Below, in pieces: positions 11,880-23,700 of a stretch of 64,000 bases of DNA. A program made the translations under genes and the position numbers. Positions within the stretch are counted from its first letter, which is position 1. The number at the start of each line of letters is the position of its first letter. The stretch comes from Cristatella mucedo (taxonomy: Eukaryota; Bryozoa; Phylactolaemata; Cristatellidae): contig WPIO01000156.1 in NCBI GenBank assembly GCA_009760855.2, forward strand, positions 503,501 through 567,500, written 5' to 3'. The notes under the pieces are model-generated. The model made no database searches. It was not told the origin of the DNA and saw only the letters and a list, made by a program, of their open reading frames with translations.

Positions 11880-14600
11880 GAGTGTTGTAGCTCAGAGCTC
11901 CGATCCGTGTTCTAAAAAGAAGGTTAGAGACTGCGTAGTTCGCACACAAATCTACTCGCAGCCTACAGTTTTTGGGATAATTAATGCAGACTTCATACGA
12001 AGAAGCATACAGTTACTCTGTCATAATTACAGCAGCATATGTTGACCAGTATGCAAAACTAAATTTATGACTCTGCAGTCATTTTTTATCACTTTACTGC
12101 ACAAAGCTTGGCATATCGACTGTGCCTTCGTGTGGTGACTTTGCCTTGACCGATGGCATGAAGAACAAACTAGAAGTATTTTTGGCTTTGATATTTTGCA
12201 TCGACTTTGGTAGAACGCTTCGAGACATCTACTGCAAAAATCGCTTGCCCTGCTGCAATACTTCTCTACTGGTACAGCTGCTTCTCTTGTGTTCTTCATT
12301 TTGTTCCTAGTTATAGACTTTTGTCAATCACGACTACTTTCCGATTGTAATTGGTCATTTAATCTATCTCCATTGTAGTGATGATTAAGTGCAAACGAAC
12401 AAGCCATAAATGTGAAAACGCTTACACTGAAAAGTGGGCAGAAACAACGCAGAGTGCTGCAGCTAAATTCTAATACGAGCACATAAACTGTACGGGCAAA
12501 ATAATGGCTTCAAATAATTTACACTTTACATCTCGAAAGCAATTGCTGTCAGTGTTTGACTTAGTTGGGGCAGCCGGACGGCGAAGAAGCCCTTATATCG
12601 GTTTTCGGCATTCTTACCCTTCACAGGTTCAGACTTTCGCTAGTAAAGAGTTGCCATGCCAACGAATGTTGACATGCCATGAAGGCCAAACTAAGGCCGA
12701 CATGGATAGTAGCAGCGTATCATTAGCTGAGGATATCGTATGTAAAACTCGGACATTGTACTTTCGGCTTTGAGTGATTTTGGACACCGACTATTGCAGT
12801 ACACTATCAGTTCAATTCTCTTGCAAAATCTGCTGTTCAAACACAGCGATAAATATAACAAATAATAATAACATATTGACGTGCCACACAGGACATATGA
12901 AGCATATATGACGCACGTCGTCTACCTTCAAGGCTCAGTAACCGTCGATATCGATTCTTGAGCGCAAGTTAAATCCGAGAATGGTTAGCTAGCTTAATGT
13001 TACCTGCTCCAGCATTACTTGCTGGACCCACTCAATCTTTAGAAATGTTACAAACGCTGCAATTTTATTCCAAAGACCATAGTGGGAATCGTTGCAGTGC
13101 ACTCATTAAAATTGTACTGAATTCATCTGCCAGCCAGCGTCATTCGCGATCAAAATAGAAGCTTCTACTCTCCGTTACAGCAGCTTGAGGCTGTTTCTTT
13201 TAGAAGTGGCTGCAAAGGTTCACGGCTTTCGGGGTTAGCAGCTGGCTTCTGCTATTACTTTCGTCGTCGAGCAGAGTATCATGTTCAAGCCTGTTTTCTT
13301 ATTGAGCTCCCCTCTTAGCAGTAATTTGGTTCTCCTAAAATAACTCAATTGCGGCCAGGGCGCCTATTCAAGTTAAAAAGCGGCAAAAATGAATGATATT
13401 AAATAAAAAATAAAATTTTATATCAGCATAGGATAACTCAATCTATATTAAGGCCCTTTACATATTTCAGGGGCTCAAGTCCATAATGTCGGTCATTGAG
13501 CGCATTCAGCTTGACCGTAGTGCCCGGCGATCGCCCGGTCAAATAAGAAGAATAACTTGTACTTGTTCTGAAGTAGAGGAATATAAACTAAAAATAAATT
13601 TATAACTCATCTCATCAGAAACATGCCATCTAAGGAAGTTTAGTTTTTTATTTTATAATTTAAAAGAAAGCTTCACGTTTTAAACAAAGTGAAGCCAGAC
13701 GACGGAGTACAGGAATAAAGTCATCAGAAAAGACAACCTCTCATTTCCTATGATAAAAAAATGACCACTTCTTCGTTGTAATTCCTATCACTTTTAAAGT
13801 ATGTGTATTGGTTTAAGTCACCATAGTTAGGATATCTTCACTCAGAATTTAACAAGTCAGCCGACAAATATGAATTCACGGGTTCTATTCAGATAACCTT
13901 TTTCGGACGTTAGTAACGTGTGTAGCAACCTAAATGCTGCCATTAAAGCTTATTTATATTGCTTCACATGACATTTCAATTCAATTCTTAACCAACTGCA
14001 TGCTCTTGCACGTCGAGGCAGCTTTATCCTTGCGGAGGTTAATAACTGAGTAGGCAGGCAAAGGGGCCAATAAATACATAGAGGCCTACCGAATCTCATT
14101 GCCTAAAACCTTTCGGCAATCGCACCGTGATAAACGGTCATTAACTCTTGTCGACTTGGTGACGCCTTTTAATTTGTCTAAAGCTCAATGAGCTAGTACT
14201 TGAATAACATGGATGAAGGAAGAAGATTATAACAGTTTCTTTGATCCAAAGTGGAGCCAGTACTACCTTTAGCAACCTTCTTGATTGAATTAGGTCGTAC
14301 ATAATAAGCTAAATTAATGCTATAGTTATAGTCATATAAGTAATTATACCAATTGAGCTTGATTAAGTGACGGCTTTATTCATTGGCCAGCGCCTTTAGT
14401 GCATCTACAAAATACAGAATCTGCGGTAACCTATAGCGATATGACTGCAATACTTCGAGAAGACACGATGTTTGTATTTTTGTATAGCATCCATACTCGC
14501 ACATATTTAATTATGCAACAATTACAAGAATAATTCATAAACGTTTGCTTGTAACTTTGATTTATATGAAGTTCGACTGCAGCTGAGAATTTTCTATTCG
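11880..14600. other. Unassigned region upstream of the CUB/LDLa gene
   Basis: No protein family could be recognised in the short frames here (for example 12122-12310 and 12504-12773 on +). A decayed LINE-B-like 3' end is likely at about 13425-13475 ('ggataactcaatctatattaaggccctttac'). The gene's promoter and any 5' non-coding exon could lie here, but I see no decisive signal. Confidence 0.35.
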
Positions 14601-14620
14601 GCAAGATTGTTTTTCCAGAT

Positions 14621-14723
14621 ATGCTTAACTGCCGTACAGAGAAGAAGTGTATTCAACGGGGCATGTTTATTGCCATCCTCATCCTCACGTTTGCATTATC
14701 CATTCCTGCACAAGAAAATACAA
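14621..14723 (+). CDS. Exon 1: signal peptide
   Basis: The frame from ATG 14621 encodes 34 residues: a short basic stretch (MLNCRTEKKCIQRG), then a hydrophobic core FIAILILTFALSIPA and a likely cleavage site before QENT. A second in-frame ATG at 14663 sits just before the core and could be the real start. A canonical donor GTAAGT follows at 14724, leaving phase 1. A pyrimidine-rich stretch ending in CAG just before 14619 looks like a splice acceptor, so this is probably the second exon of the transcript after a 5' non-coding exon I could not place. Confidence 0.72.
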
Positions 14724-17700
14724 GTAAGTAGCTCACTTAATAAATTTAAAATTATTAGCTACTCAACAATTGCTAATTATGAATGCGTCATGAGTTCTTT
14801 TTTTGCTGAGGTATTTCTTCTTATAAAAATAACCAACCGCCAAAGCTTGAGCAGAGATGCAGGCCTGTACGTTTACATTTTCTTTCACTAAAATGGGCAG
14901 GTAATTAATCACTCTAAAATCCGTGCTCTTGAATGTTTTGCAACTTTGATTTCCAATAATAGGCAAAATAGAGCCCTGCAAATTTATTGATAGCAGGGAT
15001 ATTTTCCGTTTGAGGCCAAAGTTTGCCAACCCTTTTTTCAACTGAATTTAAAAAAGGTCACCATTAGGGACTTCAGTTTCTGTAACGAGAATATCTGTAT
15101 AATAAATATACTCCTATGCCAAGGTGAAGGGTAACCAAAGCAAAATGAATGTATAGTTCTTTTAAGTATTTTAATTTGAGAATGCCAATTTTTATTTCAA
15201 GATAGTCCTTCCAGGTGAGCTATTTAAGCATTTTAACAGGTGTAGACCAAGCTAGGCTTTTCGCTAGACTTGTTAATTGATGGAGTTGAATAGCTTTTAC
15301 AGATCTTTACCTAGAGAGAAGGCCGACAATAATGTTCATATATTGGAAGGCTTCCAGAGATAAGAGCTGTACAACGAAATATGCGACCAAGGTATGTTTT
15401 TTGTCACGCGTCATGAGTCAACACCTCAGACCCAACTCGAACTCTTGTATTTCAGCATCATTAATGGAGAGGATATGTTTCCTAATTCTAGAATTGCCTC
15501 GCATATTCTTCACACCATATCTGTATCACTAGACAGTTGTGAACGTTCCTTGGGCAAGCTGAAGATCACCCTCTCTGTTAAAAGATTATCAAACGGTAAA
15601 GATCAACTCTCTGATTTGGCCTTGTTAAGTATAAGAAAGAAACACTAGAACATATTGAATTTTAAACTGCAAGAGACCAGTTCGCGATTTAAAGGCCAGA
15701 GCAGTACACCAAAGTAAAAGCAGTAATAGCCACTTTGTACTTTAGATAATAAGCGATAAGACATTATCGACACGAAATGCCTGCAAGCGTGGCTTTTTGC
15801 CTTTCTTCTGTGGAGCTATTTTTCAGGCTTTTTTTACAAGGGAGTGGGCACAATTTGTAGCTTTGTCCAAGGCGCCGAAAGATCTCATTATGCTACTGAC
15901 ACTCTCGGCGAGAACGGTATTTAGATTCTACTTAAGAGATCCAAATCAATAGTGAGAATGCTAATTGTGCACCCTCATCATTCTAGATCGATGCAATGAG
16001 CTACACTGCTTCACCGCCTCGCGGCTTACTCTTTAATGGTAGCCTTCCGTCACCACTTAATATTTCGTAATCATCTTGAAAGCGTAGTAAAATCTTCATT
16101 TTTTCTTGTCTCCTTATTGCATTCGTAATTACGGTGATGTATTTACAGCGTTTCTATTTCCATTGCTAAAATGACCAATTGCCATAGATATGACATCGAA
16201 TTGTGGCGGCAACATTTACGACACTGCCGTCATTCAATCACAAAATTATCCAAGGAGTTATCCTAATAACGTCACCTGCTCCTGGTTGATGACTCACCCG
16301 TATAGAGGGTATGTCGTTCTCAACTTTACTCACTTTGACACGGAGCAGTGCTGCGACTACGTTGAGATTCGTGACAACGACAACTACTTGTACAGGTAAA
16401 ATACTCTTAAAATGTAATATGGAATTGCTGTAATCTTTAGTGCTACGATAAATAATGATTGGTTGACACAGGTTATCTGGAAAAGATGTACCAAAGATAT
16501 TTTATATTTATTACGGATGTGTCGTAACCTTTAAGACCGATGCTACGGTCATGGCCAGCGGCTTCTCTTTGACAGTTGGTTTTACTGATGGTGAGTATCA
16601 ATATTTATCAACACTCCAGACAAGGTAGATTCTAAAAATATCATGCCAGTTGTATTTTTTCGTATTTATGTGTTGATTGAACATGCAAACAGAAGTACGT
16701 GATATATCGCTGCATTTTGTGTTATTTCATAGTAATTCATATTTAATCAGACAAATTTTGTGAATCGAATCATTTACCAGCACTTTATCTGAAATTTTTA
16801 CTTTCAACCTTAAATCCTTAAATCCTTTGGAGACAGTGTCTTAAGCTCGTACGCTCCCAAAAATGGGAAATCATTTTTGGCTGGCGTCAGAGCACTCCGT
16901 GACTTAACGACCATTATTAAGGGGATTAAACGCAACTATGGATGACAGCATTTAGTGGTTCCCGCGATTCACATTTAATTTGCCTATGCTAACTAACACT
17001 GTGCATTCTACCACTAACTCTTTTTGCACGCTGAACCTATACATTTAACCCCTGACTATGTTAAGCTTGTTGGCATTGAGCATGCTACCACTATTCATTC
17101 GATCACACTGTTTTTTTAGCCAATGTAAAGTGCCTAGAAAAATTAATTTGAGGGTGGCATAGAAATGCATTATTATTGTTATCAGTCGGGCACCTATCAG
17201 TTTGTATTTTTAAGATTGCTGCGTACACGGAATATACCGTCCTTAGTCTATATTTCTTTGCACGTATCAAAAATACAAAGAGAAAATTGGCAGCAGTTTT
17301 CAGGCCTACCCGGGCACAGTTGTTGGCCTTCAATTTATCAGGACACTCTGTACCACTAAGAACTATGAGTGCGATTGAAGATATTTGTCTTGAAGTAGGC
17401 TCAAGTATTAAGTACCTGCTCAAAGGAGAGCTATGTAAACTAGGATCGCACTATTATAACTTTACAATGAAGATACATAGTGAAAGGCAAATGATAAATT
17501 TCCTGCTAGTTGAAACGAAGCATAGAACAAAGTATAGTATATTTTAAATAGATAAGCACCGCTCCATTTGAAATAGTTTTATGTAACCGTGATGGCTCAC
17601 AAGGTAGAACAATGGCTTTTCATAATCTTGAACCCGAGGTCGTATCCCGAGGTCGTATCGTCGTTAAATTGTTGAGGTAGGCGATCCTTCCTCGCCACTG

Positions 17701-20700
17701 CAAGCTGTGGCGATAGCCCCAAAGGCACTTCTGTCACTCTTAAAAGAGGCTGTTAAATCAGCTCGTATTTCTTAGTGCTCTAAGAAAAATATACCTTAAC
17801 AAACGTACATTCCGTTTGCTAATGAGATAATATCCATTACTGAATAATGGCAAAAAAAATTTAAGAATTTCGTAATCACGAATTAAACTTTTAAATTAAG
17901 TGGCATCCCGTCTTGAATTCTCTACCTCAATGCGTGCTGGCCTACTGGTCAGTGCAATCCGGCACTTGCAGCTAGTGCATAACTCTGCAGCTAGGCTTGT
18001 CTGTCGTGAGCTTCCCAGTTGCCATGTCCCACCATTTCTCGCCAACCGGCACTTGCAACCAATCACCTTTGCAGCAAATGTGAAGGGCCTAGAAAGAGAT
18101 GGAGTTCTCCGAGGGCGCTTTATCAAGTCCATTTATATTATTATTATTATAATCAAGCAGTGGATAGACTTCAAGGTTTTATGGCTCACTTTTAGGGCCT
18201 TTCATTTTTTGGCTCCAGAAAACCTATAAGATGTAATCCCTCACCAGGCTAAGCATAGTACTACCCACTTATTGAAATCTACCTGTTTACCTATTCCTCG
18301 TACAAACCTCAAATCCTATTGAAACCGTGCATTTAGTTCGTATGCTCCAAAAGCCTTTAACTCACTCCCGACTTGCATCACATCGCCCGACTCGCTCGCA
18401 TTGACAAAGAAACTACAAACTCATCTATTTATGGCAGCATTTACTGAGTTTCTGCAATTCTTCCTTTTTGTGCTTTTGTGTGCTGAAATTGTGCAAACTG
18501 AAGCTAACCATACTTTGATGCTGAATATGTGCACGTCACCCCTAACCATGCTACTATTGTTGTTTATGGAGCATGGGACCACTAACACCATTCGACAACG
18601 CTTCCTTAACAGCAAATGAGTTATTAATGAGTTCTCTTAGGGTGCTATATCAAATGCACTATCATCATAATAATTTATTAAGTGTGGGAAAGCTTAGGTG
18701 TTAAGTTCACGGAAACATATTTTCAAGTCAGTTAAGTCACAGCACTGTTGATAAATAAGTCTAGGCTTTTGTAAAATGGGACTACAAGACTTCAATTATT
18801 TATCGGTCTTGCATAAACTAGGGAACTGTTAGATTGCCGGAGTCTGAACCGTAGGCGATTGATCCGATTGCAAGCCCTAAATTTAAGGACTTGGCATAAA
18901 CAGGCAGAAGCGAAATAATGGTACAGGGACGCAGCGAGGAAAGTACAGAACCCCCATAGAGTTAATGTGCTTGATGTAGTTCAAGTAGGATGTAGTTCAA
19001 ATGAGTATGAACTGCTATTCAGTGTAAGTTGTGCCACTTAATATGGGCAGCAGCCAATTTCTCACCATGGATTTTTACAGTGGTAAGGCGCTCAAACTTA
19101 AGTACTGAAGTAATAATAATGATAATAATAATATGCTTGCATAGTGCCCTCGGAAAACTGATCCTCTCTCTAGGCAATTTGCAGATGCGGCATAGAAAGC
19201 CATACCTAATTTTTGGTTGTAACACCAGCAAGCAGCAGGCAAAGTGTTAGTTAGTAAATACACAAGAAGGGCGAATCACAAAAACCTACCAAATTCCGTA
19301 ATAAAGATGTGCGTTTTGAAACCTGTTTTTAAATGTCGCCACGTCAGGGGACTTTTTGACTTGCAACTGTAATGAGGTCCTGGCCATAGGAATATAGAAA
19401 CGAAAGACACGTTCTTCAGTGGCTCTGAGTTTCGTACGAGAGACAGCTGAAATATCTGAGTGAGAACAATATATAATGGTGGGTTCTACGATTCTTCATC
19501 TGGTGTTTAGTATTATTTCAATTTAAGAAAGATTGTTGCCATCAGGTGTGGACGTCAAAAATACGTTTAGGAAGTGAGTATTGAGATATCGAGTTGCACG
19601 AGGGCTCGAGTAATCAAGGCAAAGGTATAACTGAGTGCCATTCACATAGAAGTGAAAGTCTAGACTGTGCTTGGCAATCACATTGTGAAGATGGAGAGTA
19701 AAAACCCTGGAATGAACACGACTAAGCACAGAGCCCTGATATGCTCCGTATTTTAGAGTTTAATCGGACGATGTTGGCAAATTGATGTCAATACTCTGTA
19801 TTCTCCCACTGAGATGTATAGCACACTGGCTGATTTAACAGCCTCTTTTTGTGTAGCGACAGAAGAGCCTTTACGGTTATTACCACCGGTTTCAGTAGCG
19901 ATAAAGGATTGCCCACCTCAGGATTCATACCCATGACCTCGGAGCTGAGGTCGTGAACAGCAACCGCCTTACCTAGTGAGCCATCGCCACCATTGCAGTG
20001 CAGTGCCAGCAATGCCTAAGCGAGTTGAGAGGCACTCGAGAAGGAACTTGTGAATCGATAGTATCAAAAACTGCCAAAAGATCAAGCAGAACAAGAAGAT
20101 ATAGTCTTTCCATATCTGCAATCCTAAGTAGGTTGCTGTACACTCTAAGCAATTCTGACTTTGTTGAGTGATTGGCTCTTAAGCCAGACTGGAACTTACT
20201 AGCAAGATTTGAAGTTTCCACACCTGTGTTCACGGTTGCTGGTCTGCCATGATTGGCTCCAGTGTCTTTGGTAGGTACGATCGAAGGGAGAGTTGTTCGA
20301 GTTGTCTTAGTCTAGTGTTGCTTTCTTGAGTTGTTGCCCGATTAAAGCTTTTTTGAAAGGTACTGTGACTTTACCTGAGGGTAGTGACATATTACTGATG
20401 TTAGGTGCATGGAAGCAGCAGATCAATGCACGATAGAAGCAGGACAGTTGGAAAAGGTCCAAAGAACTAATTGCCTTCTCTAATTGGGATATGAACTTCA
20501 GGATGAGGTTTTGTGACCTATTTACATGTAGACATTGAAGTGATGCGAGGAATTAAGGGACAGCTTTTTAGGGCGGATACCGCGATCGTATGGACGGACA
20601 CCCTGATCTTTTCTATCTTCTGGACAAAGTAATGATTATAATAATAATATTGCATTTGATAAAGCAAAGAACTCAATCCTCAAACAACTGAATCTCTTTC

Positions 20701-23700
20701 TAGGCGCGTTACATTTGCTGCAAAGAGACACGCGATTGAAGTAGCTAGAGAAGCCATCACCTAAATCATCACATAAATCATCAGGTACGGAGCTGACCAG
20801 GGAGCGGTTGAGAAAATTGTTGATCGTCGAAATTGGATAAATCGGTTTGTGCATACGTGATTCAACAATACTTTTATAGAAGACAGACTTTGCCTTTGAT
20901 AGGATCCCTTCGTACGACGTACTTTAGTCATCGTATGCTTGCCGATGGAGAGTCAGCCCTCACCTTTTGCATGTTTTTTCAAGGTTTTGCTTAGCAAATG
21001 CGGCTTTTTAAATATCTGTGGTAAATTGTAGGCCGTCTTGGCGAGGGCACACAGTGCTTTTATTTAGACGTGCAAACTCGTTGAGCGTGTCAGCTATGTT
21101 TGATACTTGCTGCAAAGGAAGCACGATCGAATGGTTAGCCGTAGCATGCTCAAAAAACAACAACATGGTTATGAGTGACACGAGCACGGACAGCATGCAC
21201 GTATAGTTATTAACAGCAAGCACTGTGTTAGCATGCTGAAGCAAACAAAGGTCTAATCGTATGGGCCAATTTAGTACCGTAAAAAATAGATGATAGATGA
21301 ATTCGTAGTTTGTTTTTAGTTCTGGTGAACTCTGGAGATGTCGTGATGAAAGCCAGAAGTGAGTTCGAATCTTTAAAGGAATATCTAAACTGAGTGAGCG
21401 GTTTATAAATCTTTTTAACTTCGTACGATGGACAGATGATTTCGAAAAAAATGTGTTGCCCTACTTAGCATGGTGAGGCAAAAGATCTTACGTGTAGGCT
21501 GGAGCCGAAGAATGGTGCTAAAAGTCAGCTATAGAATCTCAAAGTCCACTAGTTGCTTGACTGGTAGCCAGTGCAGGTCAGTGAAAAGTGGTGTGATGTG
21601 GCAATTGCCTCACTCAAGAAAGACAAACCTACTTGCACAGATTTGCACCAGCTGCAAGTACATGAATGTACAGGTCGGCGGACTTGCAAGCACCGAGTTA
21701 CTTAAGTCGAGACGGGGTGCCACAAACTCCAAGACAATTTTTTACGTGGTATCCCTGTCTAAACAAGCCCAACTTTAGAAATAATATTTCCCTTAAAATA
21801 GGCAAACTGGACTGCTGAGCTGATGTGGTCGTCTAATGAAAGGTTACTTTTGCATAAGACGTCTAGATTTTGTAAAGATGAAGATTTAACAGAAACTATG
21901 CCGGCAGTGTTGATTGTGAACTTTGACTTTCCAATTTCTGAGTCAAATTTCGTTCGCCCAGAAACTACTACGTTGATTGTATAATATTTCAATTTAAGAG
22001 CGTTAGCTGCCATCCATTGTATTGTATCTCCGTCAGTAACTCCACAAAGTCATAAAGACTATGTGGGTGTTACGCAGGAGAGTTTTCTATAGCCCACTCA
22101 CAGCCTAAGCGGCTTTCGGTACGCATTCGGTAACCAACAGACTTCGTCTCACGCAACAAAGAGAAAGTGGGAAGCATAGCAGAGTTAGGAGAGCAGTTGA
22201 GGTAGTGAGTAGCATAGAAGTAGCAGTTCGGGACCGCTGAAAAAGATGTGCCATAGTCGGCAGTTGGAGAGTAGATGTCGTTGCGCAAGAATTGTGGAAG
22301 CGAGTTCCACAGTCTAGGACCTCGAGAGCTAAAGCTTCTGTAGCCAACTGTCTTTAAGCGGAGGAATGGGACAGCTAATTTGTTGTCCACACAGGACCTG
22401 AGGGCGCGAACAGGCTGAAACTGATGCAGCAGTTCAGCTAGGTATGAAGGAGCCAAGTCGTGGCGGGCCTTGTGGGTCAGCGTACGAACTTTGCTCTGTA
22501 TCCTTTGCTCAACCGGCAACCATCTTAGCTCTTCCAGCAAAGGTGACACGTGCTCAAACCGCTGGGACTTGAAGACCAGCTTAGCAGCCATATTCATAGT
22601 CCGCTGTAGTGGCATAATAGCTTTCTTTGGTAGCCCAGCCAAAAGGGAATTACAATAATCAAGCCGAGACAGAACTAAAGAGCTAGTTAAATTTTTTACA
22701 AGCCACTGTGGGAGACAGCTTCTAATCTTGGATAGGGATCGGATGTGATGGCTAGCTGTAGAGGCAGTCTTCTGAATGAAGCTTTTGAAATTGAGGCAGC
22801 TGTCGAACACGACACCTAGATTACGAGCACGTGGTAAAGGTCGCACAATAGCATCACCTATTAGAACAGCAAAGCCTTTTAATCCAGCCACACGCTTAGG
22901 GTGTCCTATGAGAAGCAGTTTGGTTTTAACGTCATTTAGATTTAAACAATACACACAGTAGGGGAGCTGGGAGAATTTCACGTGCTGGAGGGGGTGGGAG
23001 GGAAACAATGCACAGCTGTCATCTGCATGGAAGTGAATGCCTAGGCTAATCCGGGCAATTGCATAATCAAGAGGAGTGTGCACATAGTGAAAAACGGCAC
23101 CGAGCAGGGAGCCCTGATATAACCCATAGTTCAGATGTTTATTGCATAATCTGCGTCTATTTACATCGATACCCCAGATTCTCAAACTGGGATAGGACCG
23201 GAACCATTGCAGCACATGCCAGTAATGACCAGTTAAAATTAGAGTTGCTGAAGATGGACTTGGTGATCAATATTATAAAAATCTTTCAAAAGATCAAGCG
23301 AAACAAGCCGAGATACTCTACCTATGTCTGTATTCCTCAGTAGCAGCATATGGGAATGACAGAGGGACCAGCTTTTACTGTCTCAATTTAATTATTTTCC
23401 AGGATTTAGCGGCAGTAAGTAATTCTCAGAAATACGAAACTGATTTTGTGGCACAACTTCCTGACTAGGCTTAGAGTATCAAAGAAAAAGTACATAAATT
23501 ACATACATTTCCTAATGTGAACTGTAATAAGTGGGAGGATGCGGTTTTTCGACAGACTAGATCCCTGATGTTTTCGTATTTTTCTTTCTTCCAGCGTATC
23601 TCCGATTGAATCTTCAGGAAGTCTAAGCGAAGAATCACGATGTGACTTTTTATTAGACGACAATGAGGCCCAAAATCTAATTTGCCTAATTTCAGCTATT

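Larger units (their letters stand above)
21440..23370 (-). mobile_element. LINE-B copy split by a LINE-A insertion
   Basis: The minus strand carries RT sequence from about 23370 to 22950 (LLDLLK, LQWFRSY, GLYQGSLLGAVF, HFHADDSC). After a 0.93-kb LINE-A insert it continues at 22013-21440 with MAANALKLK, SGRTKFDSE, NLDVL and the SLDDHISSAVQFAY region typical of LINE-B just after the palm. The last C-terminal segment (about 21660-21470) resembles the HWLPVKQ/SMAPAYL zone. The FHADD catalytic box is kept, but frameshifts near 23215 separate it from upstream RT. Confidence 0.8.

Noticed and set aside
15332-15532. Second + frame overlapping the hAT relic
   Set aside because: It is an out-of-frame shadow of the segment at 15394-15648, which carries the family signature.
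17176-17547. 123-codon + frame in intron 3
   Set aside because: It begins in a LINE-B ATT tail, shows no family motif, and is not flanked by usable splice sites in the gene's phase.
22070-23215. A functional reverse transcriptase gene
   Set aside because: The frame is a junction of two different LINE families, lacks endonuclease and RT fingers, and is embedded in nested insertions.
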